In this document: positions 18,438 through 26,794 of the stretch, one piece after another
Numbering within the stretch: position 1 is the stretch's first letter
Layout: the number at the start of each line of letters is the position of its first letter
NCBI RefSeq assembly: GCF_006175985.1
Contig: NZ_SRSH01000015.1
Span: 62,001 to 126,000, forward strand
Length of the DNA: 64,000 nucleotides
Source: Methylotetracoccus oryzae
GTDB taxonomy: Bacteria > Pseudomonadota > Gammaproteobacteria > Methylococcales > Methylococcaceae
Direction: 5' to 3'
Program-made: the position numbers and the translations under genes
Notes under the pieces: model-generated
What the model was told of the DNA's origin: nothing
The model's input: only the letters and a program-made list of their open reading frames with translations
The model's database searches: none

Positions 18438-19169
18438 CTACCCCAGCAACTCCTCCACCCATGCGCTGCGGCGTTCCCGCTCCAATACCTCGGTGCGCGC
18501 GCGCATCAACACCAGCGTGAAAAAGTAAAACTGAAATGCGGCCGCCATGAGCAGCAGCGGCAGCAGCATCGACAAGTGGATGGACGGCTTGTCGAACTTG
18601 GTCACGGTCGGCCCCTGATGCAGCGTGTTCCACCATTCGACCGAGTAGTGAATGATCGGGATGTTCACCACCCCGACCAGAATCAGCACGCCGCCGGCCC
18701 TTCCCGCCGCGCGCTTGTCGTCTATCGCGGAGACCAGCGCGATATACCCAAGGTACAGGAACAGCAGGATCAGCTCCGAGGTCAGGCGTGCGTCCCAGAC
18801 CCACCAGGCGCCCCACATCGGTTTGCCCCAGAGCGAGCCAGTCGCCAGTGCCAGGAACGTGAACGAAGCGCCCAGCACGGCGGAACTGCTGGCCATGACA
18901 TCGGCGAGCTTGATGTTCCAGATCAGGTGTATCGCGGCCGCGACCGCCATGAACACGTAGACGAACAGCGACATCCAGGCGCTGGGCACATGGATGAACA
19001 TGATCCGGTAGCTCTCGCCTTGCTGATAGTCGGGCGGCGCGACGAAAAGGCCGAAATAAAGCCCGGCAACCATGAACAGCACGGTGAGCGCCGCGAGCCA
19101 CGGAATCATTTTCCCGGCAATGCGGTAGAAGTGCTTGGGCGAGGCGAATTTATGCAGGAAAGTCCACAT
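18438..19169 (-). CDS. ccmC: Heme exporter protein CcmC
   Basis: The 243-residue protein has six hydrophobic helices and the tryptophan-rich heme-handling motif WGKPMWGAWWVWDARLTSELIL, with conserved periplasmic His residues in MFIHVPSAWMS and before the WW motif. CcmC delivers heme to CcmE during c-type cytochrome maturation. It lies four bases downstream of ccmB in a ccmA-ccmB-ccmC operon. The normal follower ccmD is not seen: only 59 bases remain before the convergent sulfotransferase gene, so ccmDEFGHI must be elsewhere. Confidence 0.95.
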   Translation of the reverse strand: MWTFLHKFASPKHFYRIAGKMIPWLAALTVLFMVAGLYFGLFVAPPDYQQGESYRIMFIHVPSAWMSLFVYVFMAVAAAIHLIWNIKLADVMASSSAVLGASFTFLALATGSLWGKPMWGAWWVWDARLTSELILLFLYLGYIALVSAIDDKRAAGRAGGVLILVGVVNIPIIHYSVEWWNTLHQGPTVTKFDKPSIHLSMLLPLLLMAAAFQFYFFTLVLMRARTEVLERERRSAWVEELLG

Positions 19170-19173
19170 GGCG

Positions 19174-19851
19174 TTAGCTCAAACTGATGCGCAAGGCCGC
19201 GGCTACGGCGAACGGTGCCAGCGTGACACCGAGCGCCAGCAGCGCGGCCAGCAGGTACAGCTGACCGGCGACCGGAAGTCCGGCGGCGGCAGCGGAAACG
19301 GCGCTGGTCGCAAAGATCAGCACCGGGATGTAGAGCGGGAGGATCAGCAGCGTCAGCAGGAGGCCGCCCCGCCGCAGGCCCACCGTCAACGCCACGCCGA
19401 CCGCTCCGATCAGGCTCAACAGCGGAGTCCCGATCGCGAGACTCGCGACCAACACCTTGACCGCCGCCGCCGGCATCGAGAGCAGCAGGCCCAGCAGGGG
19501 TGCCAGCAGCACCATCGGCAGGCCACTGACGAGCCAGTGTGCCAGGACTTTGGCGATCACGAGCACCGGCAGTGGCTGCGGGCTCAACAACAGTTGTTCC
19601 AAAGAGCCGTCGTCGAAATCGGTGCGGAACAGGTTTTCCAGCGAAAACAGGGCCGCGAGCAAGGCGGCGATCCAGATCACGCCGGGTGCGATCTGCCGCA
19701 GCAGGTTCACGTCCGGGCTGACGCCGAGAGGGTATAGCGTCACGATCATCAGGAAGAAGATGAGGGGATTGGCGAGTTCTCCGCGATGGCGAAAGGCCAG
19801 CATCAGGTCGCGCCGGAGCAACGCCAGGAAGGCGGCGACGAGACTGTCCAT
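19174..19851 (-). CDS. ccmB: Heme exporter protein CcmB
   Basis: The 225-residue protein is the membrane subunit of the CcmAB transporter, with about six hydrophobic segments and the conserved opening LLRRDLMLAFRHRGELANPL then FFLMIVTLYPLG and FRTDFDDGSLEQLLLSPQP. It uses ATP hydrolysis by CcmA to release heme-loaded CcmE. The ATG sits one base after the ccmA stop, implying coupled translation. Length matches the family. Confidence 0.95.
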   Translation of the reverse strand: MDSLVAAFLALLRRDLMLAFRHRGELANPLIFFLMIVTLYPLGVSPDVNLLRQIAPGVIWIAALLAALFSLENLFRTDFDDGSLEQLLLSPQPLPVLVIAKVLAHWLVSGLPMVLLAPLLGLLLSMPAAAVKVLVASLAIGTPLLSLIGAVGVALTVGLRRGGLLLTLLILPLYIPVLIFATSAVSAAAAGLPVAGQLYLLAALLALGVTLAPFAVAAALRISLS

Positions 19852-19852
19852 G

Positions 19853-20491
19853 CTATGCCAGCACCAGGCTGCGGAGCGGGCCGGATACCTCGATCGGCTG
19901 GTGCGAGGTCAGCACGGCCAGTCCGCCCCGGTCGGCATGCCGATCGAGCAATTGCCGGACGAGGGTCAAGCCTCGGGTATCGAGCGCCGTGAACGGCTCA
20001 TCCAGGATCCACAAGGGAGCGGCGCTGAGCAGCAGACGGCTCAGCGCCGTGCGTTGCCGCTGTCCGGCCGAAAGTATGCGCGTCGGCGCATCCTGATACC
20101 CGTCCAGCCCCACGGTCGCCAGCGCGTGCGTGATCGCGTCGTCATTGGCTTCCAGCCCCGCCAGCGTAAGCCACAGACGCAGGTTTTCCAGGGGAGACAA
20201 GTCCATCTTCAGGCCGCCCTGATGTCCCAGGTAGATCATTTCGGCACAATACTCGGCGCGGCGGCGGGCGATGGCGTGCCCGCGCCAGACGACGCTGCCT
20301 TCGCTTGGCAGGCTGAGGCCGGCGAGAATCCGTAGCAGGCTGGTCTTGCCGGCTCCGTTGGCACCCTCGACGGCGAGCAACTCGCCGGCAGCCAGATCGA
20401 AGGACAAGTCGCAGAACAGCAGACGGTCGCCTCGAATGCATTCCAGGCCATGCGCTTGCAGCTCCGCGGCATCGGGTGACGGCTTACCCAT
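19853..20491 (-). CDS. ccmA: Cytochrome c biogenesis ATP-binding protein CcmA
   Basis: The 212-residue ABC ATPase shows Walker A in VEGANGAGKTSLLRIL, the signature ILSAGQRQRTALSRLLL (LSAGQ rather than LSGGQ, usual for CcmA) and Walker B in PLWILDEPFTALD. It pairs with CcmB. The start at 20491 (MGKPSPDA) was chosen to match the family length; two in-frame ATGs upstream would give longer forms and no Shine-Dalgarno sequence is visible at any of them, so the start is uncertain. Three TTTCCCA repeats lie 11-42 bases before this ATG. Confidence 0.92.
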   Translation of the reverse strand: MGKPSPDAAELQAHGLECIRGDRLLFCDLSFDLAAGELLAVEGANGAGKTSLLRILAGLSLPSEGSVVWRGHAIARRRAEYCAEMIYLGHQGGLKMDLSPLENLRLWLTLAGLEANDDAITHALATVGLDGYQDAPTRILSAGQRQRTALSRLLLSAAPLWILDEPFTALDTRGLTLVRQLLDRHADRGGLAVLTSHQPIEVSGPLRSLVLA

Positions 20492-21048
20492 CGGGTCGTG
20501 TTGGGAAAATACGGTGGGAAATCGGTTGGGAAACGCCTCACCGTTCCCCATCGCGTGCCGCGCTTGCGCGGCCAGCGCGCATGATAGCGGTTGCAGGCAG
20601 CGGGTCAAAGCGCGGTGCACTACGTGGACCGGGCCCCGGGCGTGTCGCTGCGGCGCTCCGCTGCGACCCCGCTAGGCCCTTCGGGTTATCCGGATAATCA
20701 TCCGGACCGCTGTCTGTCCCGTCGCAGCGACAGGCCCGGCGCGAACAGTAGCCGGTCCTCGGCAGTCGGCGCTCGGGGTATCGGTCCGCGGCCTGCGGCC
20801 CGCATGGCCGCGACCCGCTGGATGCGGCCGGGGCAGGGAAGGCGGGCTACAATAGCCGCCGAGGCAGGGCGCCCAGGGCGTTCGGCGTTACCACGGACCG
20901 CGCAAGCTGCGGTCCCGTTTGGCGGTTCAGCCGGTGCTGCTTACCATCCGCCATCGTGACGAGCCGGCCCGATCGTGGACGATCCGAAGAGACTCCGAAG
21001 GGCCAGGAGCGCTTGCATGGTTTCCGTTATAACTGATCTGGACTGGAC
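20492..21048. other. Divergent intergenic region with TTTCCCA repeats and dyads
   Basis: This 557-base gap separates ccmA and the M18 peptidase gene. TGGGAAA (TTTCCCA on the ccmA strand) occurs at 20502, 20515 and 20527, spaced 13 and 12 bases. TCCGGAT at 20689-20695 and ATCCGGA at 20700-20706 form an inverted repeat with a four-base centre. A near-perfect ten-base hairpin starts around 20643. TACAAT at 20848-20853 is a possible -10 for the peptidase gene. I see no gene or RNA gene here. Confidence 0.4.
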
Positions 21049-22350
21049 ATGATCATTACGCCCGACGTTCGCGCCCATGCTCAGGCGCTGCTCGATTTCA
21101 TCGATGCGTCGCCCAGCCCCTGGCATGCCGTGGCCGTCATGGCGCGCGCGCTGGAGGCCGCAGGCTTTCGTGAACTGGACGAAGCACAGACCTGGAGCCT
21201 TGCGCCGGGGGCGCGGCACTATGTGATCCGCGGCGGTTCTTCGCTGGTGGCTTTCATCGCCGGTCTGCAGCCGGTCGAGGAAGCCGGTTTCCGGATCGTC
21301 GGTGCGCATACGGATTCTCCGGGCCTGCGCGTCAAACCGCGACCGGCCGATACCGCCGGCCGCTTGATCCGGGTCGGTGTCGAAGTGTACGGCGGCCCCA
21401 TCCTCGCGACCTTCGCCGATCGGGATCTGGGCTTGGCGGGGCGCGTGAGCCTGAGGAGCGCCCAGGGCGTGGAGACGCGACTGGTGCTGCTGGACCGACC
21501 TCTGCTGCGCCTGCCGAATCTGGCGATACACATGAACCGCAAGGTCAACGAGGACGGCCTGAAGTTCAACCGGCAGACCGAACTGCCGCTGCTGCTGACG
21601 AGTGTCGGCGATGCGCCGGCAGACGATGTCTTTCTGCGTCTGCTCGGCGCTGCCGCTGGCTGTAGCGCGGGCGACATCCTCGGTGTTGAGCTGAATGCGT
21701 TCGACACCCAGCGCGGTGCGTTCTGGGGAGCGAATGAGGAATTCATCGCGAACAGCCAGCTCGACAACCTCGCCTCGTGCCATGCCGGCTTCGTCGCGTT
21801 GATGGGCGCCGCACCGTCGCCCGTGACCTGTGTCGGGGCTTTCTTCGATCACGAGGAGATCGGCAGCGAAAGCGCGAAGGGCGCTGCCGGCAGCCTGTTG
21901 TCCGACGTGCTGGAGCGCATCGTCCAGGCTGGCGGCGGCAGCCGCGAGGGCTTGCGGCGTGGCCTGGCGCGGAGCCTGATGATCAGCGCGGACATGGCGC
22001 ATGCATTCCAGCCGAATTTCCCCGGCGCCTACGAACCGGGGCACCTGGTTGCCGTCAATGCCGGGCCCGTCATCAAGAGCAACGTCAATCAGCGCTATGC
22101 CACCGATGGCGTCGGCGCAGCGCGGTTCGCGCATCTGTGCGAGCGCGCGGGGGTGCCCTATCAGATGTACTGCCATCGCAGCGACCTCGCCTGCGGGAGC
22201 ACGATCGGACCCATGACAGCGGCGCGCCTGGGGCTGGATGTGATCGACGTCGGCAACCCGATGTGGGCGATGCACAGCATTCGGGAGAGCGCGGGCGTTC
22301 TGGACCATGCCTACCTGCTCCGCGTGCTGCATGAATTTTTTGCCGGTTGA
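21049..22350 (+). CDS. apeB: M18 family aspartyl aminopeptidase
   Basis: The 433-residue protein matches the M18 metallopeptidase family, which removes N-terminal Asp or Glu from peptides using two zinc ions. It has FIDASPSPWHAV at the N terminus, the first metal His in VGAHTDSPGLR, the catalytic Glu pair in DHEEIGSESAKGA, MAHAFQPNFP and the last metal His in PMWAMHSIRES. Length (about 430) is the norm for bacterial members. It is cytoplasmic, with no signal peptide. The gene stands alone. Confidence 0.93.
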   Translation: MIITPDVRAHAQALLDFIDASPSPWHAVAVMARALEAAGFRELDEAQTWSLAPGARHYVIRGGSSLVAFIAGLQPVEEAGFRIVGAHTDSPGLRVKPRPADTAGRLIRVGVEVYGGPILATFADRDLGLAGRVSLRSAQGVETRLVLLDRPLLRLPNLAIHMNRKVNEDGLKFNRQTELPLLLTSVGDAPADDVFLRLLGAAAGCSAGDILGVELNAFDTQRGAFWGANEEFIANSQLDNLASCHAGFVALMGAAPSPVTCVGAFFDHEEIGSESAKGAAGSLLSDVLERIVQAGGGSREGLRRGLARSLMISADMAHAFQPNFPGAYEPGHLVAVNAGPVIKSNVNQRYATDGVGAARFAHLCERAGVPYQMYCHRSDLACGSTIGPMTAARLGLDVIDVGNPMWAMHSIRESAGVLDHAYLLRVLHEFFAG

Positions 22351-22533
22351 TGCGCCGCCGCAGCCATTCACCCCCCCTGTGCTGGGTAGTGGGAGCGGGC
22401 CGGGAGGGCGAGACCGTCTGCGAGAGGGAACCCGCAGGCGAGCCTCCAGGGACGGATTCACGGCGTGTCTCGGCTTCCCCGCCCGCTCCCGCGCGGGGGC
22501 GGCGTGAACCGTTATCGCGCCGCCGGGCCATTC

Positions 22534-22562
22534 TTGACAACTTTACCGGTCGGGCGCATCGT
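22534..22562 (+). promoter_or_regulatory. Candidate promoter of the glycan cluster
   Basis: A perfect -35 TTGACA is followed by a 17-base spacer and CATCGT, which matches three of six -10 bases. Transcription would start about 30 bases before the first glycosyltransferase gene. The poor -10 suggests that an activator may be needed, or that the match is chance. Confidence 0.35.
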
Positions 22563-22600
22563 TCTTAAGCCATGCGGCGCCCCCTCCATCCCCACGTCTG

Positions 22601-23821
22601 TTGCACGCATTGATTCAGGACGAACCCCACACAGCCCCGACACCGGTGGTGCTGTTCATTCCCAGCTACGGCGATGGCGGTGTCGAACGCAACTTCGTGT
22701 ATCTGGCCAATGGCCTCGCGCATGCCGGTTATCCCGTCACACTGATGACCAGCGCCGACCGCTGCGTGTTCCTGGAACAGTTACACCCCAGGGTTGACCT
22801 GTGCCGCCTCGCGGGCGCGAGCGAAAGAGAGCTGGCAGCCGAGCTGCTGGCCTTTCTGGCCGGTCAACCGCCCGCGGTCGTGATGACGGGCCAGCATCGC
22901 GACGACTGCATCGCGATGACCGCCAAACGCCAACTCGATCGAGGCGGCCACCGTTTTTTCATCAGCGTCGGCACGCCCTTGTCGCAACAGGCGCGGGAAA
23001 GCCATCCGTTCTGGCCCAAGCGCTGGTGGTATCGCCGTCGTTTGCGAGCCCTTTTTTCCCGCTGTGACGGTCTGATCGCCAACGCGCAGGGCGTCGCACG
23101 GGATCTGACAACATTTCTCGGCGTTGCGCCGTCCCGCATCGCCGTCGCCCCGAACCCCGCCGTGCCGCCGGATATTCTCACGCGGGCGGCGGCGCCGGTC
23201 GACCATCCCTGGCTATCCGATACGGCGATACCGGTGGTCATGGCCGCCGGGCGCCTGAGCCGGGTCAAGGACTTTCCGACCCTGCTGGAGGCTTTTGCGC
23301 GGCTGCGTGCCATGCGCCGGTGTCGTTTGATGATCCTGGGGCAGGGGCGACAGCGGCGGAAGCTGGAGCGACTCGCGCGGACGCTGGGCGTGGCCTCAGA
23401 CGTCGAGTTCACTGGTTTCGTGGATAATCCCTATGCCTATCTGGCCCGGGCGTCGGTGTTCGTCGTGTCGTCGTTGAGGGAAGGCGGGCCGAACGTTCTG
23501 ATCGAAGCCCTGGCCTGCGGCACTCCGGTGGTCGCAACCGACTGCCCCTACGGCCCGCGCGAGATCCTGGAAAGCGGGCGCTGGGGAGCACTGGTCCCGG
23601 TGGGCGATGCGCCGGCGCTGGCCGAAGCGATCGACGCCGCCCTGCGCGACCCGCTGCCGGGTGCGGCGTTGAAACGGGCGGCCGAACGTTACTCGGTCGA
23701 GCAAAGCACCCGCAGTTATCTGCAGGCATTCGGCCTCATGCCACTGTCCAATCCGGCAGTTCCCGCCGCCGACACGGCGCGGCCAAACTGGGTTGCCAAT
23801 GCCGGCGGAGCGGTCCGATGA
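22601..23821 (+). CDS. Glycosyltransferase family 4, first of a paralogous pair
   Basis: The 406-residue GT-B protein begins with VVLFIPSYGDGGVERNFVYL, the acceptor-side GGVER loop, and contains AAGRLSRVKDFPTLLEAFAR, VEFTGFVDNPYAYLARAS and the donor-binding SSLREGGPNVLIEALACG. The start is uncertain: TTG at 22601 is the furthest one and GTG at 22646 is possible; no ATG is in frame. It overlaps the next gene by four bases, and the C-terminal 140 residues are clearly similar to that gene's product. A cytoplasmic-face transferase in surface-glycan synthesis is inferred. Confidence 0.88.
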   Translation: MHALIQDEPHTAPTPVVLFIPSYGDGGVERNFVYLANGLAHAGYPVTLMTSADRCVFLEQLHPRVDLCRLAGASERELAAELLAFLAGQPPAVVMTGQHRDDCIAMTAKRQLDRGGHRFFISVGTPLSQQARESHPFWPKRWWYRRRLRALFSRCDGLIANAQGVARDLTTFLGVAPSRIAVAPNPAVPPDILTRAAAPVDHPWLSDTAIPVVMAAGRLSRVKDFPTLLEAFARLRAMRRCRLMILGQGRQRRKLERLARTLGVASDVEFTGFVDNPYAYLARASVFVVSSLREGGPNVLIEALACGTPVVATDCPYGPREILESGRWGALVPVGDAPALAEAIDAALRDPLPGAALKRAAERYSVEQSTRSYLQAFGLMPLSNPAVPAADTARPNWVANAGGAVR

Positions 23822-24942
23822 GCGCGCCGGAGCCGCGGAAGCTGGCCGTGTTCATTTCGTTTTCCGGGACCGGCGGTGTCGAGCGGATGGTCCTGAATCT
23901 GTTGCCCGATATCGTGAACGCCGGTGTCAAGGTCGATCTGCTGGCCATCGAGCGGTATCCGACGCCCGAACTCAAGAAGCTGGGCGACTACGGTGTGCGT
24001 CGTATCGATCTGAACGTGCGCCACTCCTCGCTGGCGGTGCCGGCCTTGATGCGCTACCTGCGGACCAGCCGGCCGGCTGCTCTGCTGGCGGCGAAGGATC
24101 GCGCGATCCGTGCCGCCGTGGTGGCCCGCAAGCTCAGCGGTGAACGCGAGCGTGTGCGATTGGTCGGGCGCCTCGGCACGCATCTTTCCGCAGCCCTGGA
24201 ACGCAAGCCGGCGCCGTTGCGCTGGTTCCGCACCGGGCCGATGCGGCTCATTTACCAGGGCGTGGACTGTGTCGTGGCGAACTCGGAGGGTGTGGCCGAG
24301 GACACGCGCCGACTGACGCAGTTGCCCGATGAGCGCGTGATCGTGATCCGCAATCCCGTCGTGACTCCGGCGCTGGACGTACTGGCGCAGGAGCCGGTCA
24401 TGCATCCGTGGTTTCACACCGGGGCCCCACCGGTGATTCTGGGCGCAGGCCGGCTCACCGTGCAGAAGGATTTTCCGACGCTGATCCGCGCATTCGCCCG
24501 GGTTCGGGTGCGGCGCCCTTGTCGTCTGGTGATCCTGGGGCAGGGAGGGCTGCGGTCGGAGCTGGAGGCGCTGGTTCAATCGCTGGGTGTCGGCGATGAC
24601 GTGTGGATGCCCGGGCATGTGACGAATCCCTACGCCTTCATGGCCAAGGCCGCGGTGTTTGCGTTGTCCTCCGCCTGGGAAGGCAGCCCCAACGTCCTGA
24701 CTGAGGCGCTGGCCGTGGGCACGCCCTCGGTGGCGACCGACTGCCCCAGCGGTCCGCGGGAGATTCTGCGCGGAGGAGAGTTCGGACGCCTGGTGCCGGT
24801 CGGCGATGCGGCGGCGCTGGCGGATGCCATCCTCGCGACGCTGGACCGGCCCTTGCCGGGCCCGGTGCTGCGCCAGGCGGTTGCCGAATACTCCTGTCAC
24901 GTCAGCGCCCGACGCTATCTCGAAGCCTTACATCTGATCTAG
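23818..24942 (+). CDS. Glycosyltransferase family 4, second of a paralogous pair
   Basis: The 374-residue GT4 protein starts at an ATGA overlap with the preceding gene. It shows VFISFSGTGGVERMVLNLL, GAGRLTVQKDFPTLIRAFAR, MPGHVTNPYAFMAKAAVF and SSAWEGSPNVLTEALAVG. KDFPTL, NPYA, ATDCP and GPREIL are shared with the upstream paralogue, so the pair probably arose by tandem duplication and may add successive or different sugars. No membrane helix is visible. The donor and acceptor are unknown. Confidence 0.9.
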   Translation: MSAPEPRKLAVFISFSGTGGVERMVLNLLPDIVNAGVKVDLLAIERYPTPELKKLGDYGVRRIDLNVRHSSLAVPALMRYLRTSRPAALLAAKDRAIRAAVVARKLSGERERVRLVGRLGTHLSAALERKPAPLRWFRTGPMRLIYQGVDCVVANSEGVAEDTRRLTQLPDERVIVIRNPVVTPALDVLAQEPVMHPWFHTGAPPVILGAGRLTVQKDFPTLIRAFARVRVRRPCRLVILGQGGLRSELEALVQSLGVGDDVWMPGHVTNPYAFMAKAAVFALSSAWEGSPNVLTEALAVGTPSVATDCPSGPREILRGGEFGRLVPVGDAAALADAILATLDRPLPGPVLRQAVAEYSCHVSARRYLEALHLI

Positions 24943-24961
24943 CGTCCGGACCCACGGTGCC

Positions 24962-25648
24962 ATGCTGCTATCTCTTCGCTACCGATTCCTGTTCGTGCAT
25001 ATCGCCAAGACCGGCGGCACCAGCGTGCGCGATTCGCTCGGCTGGTATAAGTGGACCGATCCCTACCGGTTCCCGCAATTCCTGTGCAGCAAGCTCAGCG
25101 GGCTGACCGGGCATCGGATCGGCGCCAAGTTCCCGCGCCATGCGAAGGCCATCGCCGCGCAGGAGATGCTGCCCCGCGAGGTCTACGAGCAGTTGTTCAA
25201 GTTCGCCTTCGTGCGGAATCCATGGGATCTCCAGGTCAGCTCCTACCATCACATCCGCCGTGAGAGGCCCGACCTGATGACGGGCATTCCCGACTTCGCG
25301 GCTTTCCTGCGCTGGAAGTTCGATCCGCAGCGCCCCCCGCAGTATCATGCCGACATGTCGACCGTGGTCCAGAGCGACTACCTGATCGACCTGCATGGCT
25401 CCCTGATCGTGGATTACGTGGGGCGCTACGAGCATCTGGTCGAGGATTTCGAAACCGCCTGCCGCAAGATCGGCATACGCGCGCCAAAACTCCGTCACAG
25501 CCGCCGCGCGACGGACCGGAGGCGGGACTACCGCGCCTACTTTGACGACGCCTCGGCAGCCCTGATCGCCGAACATTACCAGGCCGATTGCGAGCGCTTC
25601 GGCTACCGCTTCGATGATCCTTCGGTCTGCCTGCTGACGGGGGAATAG
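24962..25648 (+). CDS. Family-2 sulfotransferase
   Basis: The 228-residue protein has the phosphosulfate-binding loop FVHIAKTGGTSVRDSLG (residues 11-27) and the 3' phosphate motif FAFVRNPWDLQVSSYHH, hallmarks of the sulfotransferase-2 (carbohydrate sulfotransferase, chondroitin/HNK-1-like) family that uses PAPS. Between two glycosyltransferases and a GT9 gene it probably sulfates the sugar chain made by this cluster. No PAPS synthesis genes (cysDNC type) lie in the window. It is a different family from the Stf0-like enzyme at 17.6 kb. Confidence 0.88.
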   Translation: MLLSLRYRFLFVHIAKTGGTSVRDSLGWYKWTDPYRFPQFLCSKLSGLTGHRIGAKFPRHAKAIAAQEMLPREVYEQLFKFAFVRNPWDLQVSSYHHIRRERPDLMTGIPDFAAFLRWKFDPQRPPQYHADMSTVVQSDYLIDLHGSLIVDYVGRYEHLVEDFETACRKIGIRAPKLRHSRRATDRRRDYRAYFDDASAALIAEHYQADCERFGYRFDDPSVCLLTGE

Positions 25649-25690
25649 CGTGACCCTTTCGGCTGGTGTGCCGCAGCCCATGCGGTGGTC

Positions 25691-26794
25691 ATGAGCAAGC
25701 GGCGCCCGTCGCCGGCTGTGCCCGATAGCATCCTGATCATCCGGCTCAGTGCGATCGGCGACATCATCATGGCCTCGGGTGTCTTGCCGTGCCTGCGTGC
25801 CGCTTTTCCCGCGGCGCGCATTGCCTGGCTGACCGAGGCCGGCAACGAGGAACTGCTGCAGGCCAATCCGCGCCTCGACCGTGTCTTCGTCTGGCCGCGC
25901 CGACGCTGGCGTGAAGACTGGAAGGCGGGCCGCCGCCGGGCCGTCTGGCGGGAATTCCATCAGCTCCGACAGGAGTTGAGGGGTCAGCGCTTCGACTGGA
26001 TCCTCGACTTGCAGGGCTTGCTGAAGAGTGCGCTGTGGGCGCGGCTGGCTGGCGGCCGCCGCCGCATCGGGCTCGGTTCGAAGGAGGGGTCGCAGTGGCT
26101 GATGACCGAGGTCGTCGACCGGCCGACCGAGAGCCCGCTGATCGGCAAGGAATACCGTCATCTGATGAACGTCCTGGCCGCCGCGCCGGAACGATTCACG
26201 ATGGACATGGCCGTCTCGGCCGAGGCCGATCGCCACGCCTCCACGTTGTTGCACGGGTCCGGTGTCGTGGGACCGTTCGCGGTGTTCTGCCCGTTCACGA
26301 CGCGGCCGCAGAAACACTGGTTCGACGAGCGCTGGGTGGAACTGGCGGTGCGAACACGCCGGGAGGCGGGTCTGGTGCCCGTGCTCGTTGGGGGACCAGG
26401 CGACCGGGAGCGCGCCGCAGCCATCGTGCAGTCCAGCGCCGGCGCTGCAGTCAACCTGTGCGGCCGGACCCGGCTGGACGAATGCGCCGCGGTGATCCGG
26501 AGGGCTGCGCTGGTGGTCGGCGTCGACACCGGAATGACGCATATGGGCATCGCGATGGGCCGGCCGAGCGTGACGCTGCTCGGTTCGACCGACCCCTATT
26601 TCGAGACCGGCACCGCCCATGGTCGGGTGCTCTATCACCGGCTGCCCTGTTATCCCTGCTACCGCCGGCCGACCTGCGGGGGTGAATTCACCTGTATGCG
26701 GATGCATACCGTCGAAGGCGTGTTTGACACGTTGCAAACGCTGCTGGCAGGGGCCGGGGCCGTTCCAACCGATCGTCAGGAGGGCAGGAGCTAA
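25691..26794 (+). CDS. Glycosyltransferase family 9 (heptosyltransferase-like)
   Basis: The 367-residue GT-B protein begins ILIIRLSAIGDIIMASGVLP, the hallmark of ADP-heptose:LPS heptosyltransferases. It continues with WILDLQGLLKSALWARL, FCPFTTRPQKHWFDERW and VVGVDTGMTHMGIAMG followed by LLGSTDP. These match the WaaC/WaaF/RfaQ family that extends the lipopolysaccharide inner core. The ATG at 25691 precedes the first strand; a GTG two codons earlier is possible. The stop abuts the asparagine-synthase gene with no gap, so translation is probably coupled. Whether heptose or another sugar is transferred is not decidable. Confidence 0.88.
   Translation: MSKRRPSPAVPDSILIIRLSAIGDIIMASGVLPCLRAAFPAARIAWLTEAGNEELLQANPRLDRVFVWPRRRWREDWKAGRRRAVWREFHQLRQELRGQRFDWILDLQGLLKSALWARLAGGRRRIGLGSKEGSQWLMTEVVDRPTESPLIGKEYRHLMNVLAAAPERFTMDMAVSAEADRHASTLLHGSGVVGPFAVFCPFTTRPQKHWFDERWVELAVRTRREAGLVPVLVGGPGDRERAAAIVQSSAGAAVNLCGRTRLDECAAVIRRAALVVGVDTGMTHMGIAMGRPSVTLLGSTDPYFETGTAHGRVLYHRLPCYPCYRRPTCGGEFTCMRMHTVEGVFDTLQTLLAGAGAVPTDRQEGRS

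Noticed and set aside
18388..19101. A 237-codon minus-strand frame overlapping ccmC
   Set aside because: The other frame encodes the CcmC WGxxWxWD motif; this one is a shadow.
20941..22461. A 506-codon minus-strand open frame
   Set aside because: It is antisense to the M18 aminopeptidase gene, which has all its metal-binding motifs.
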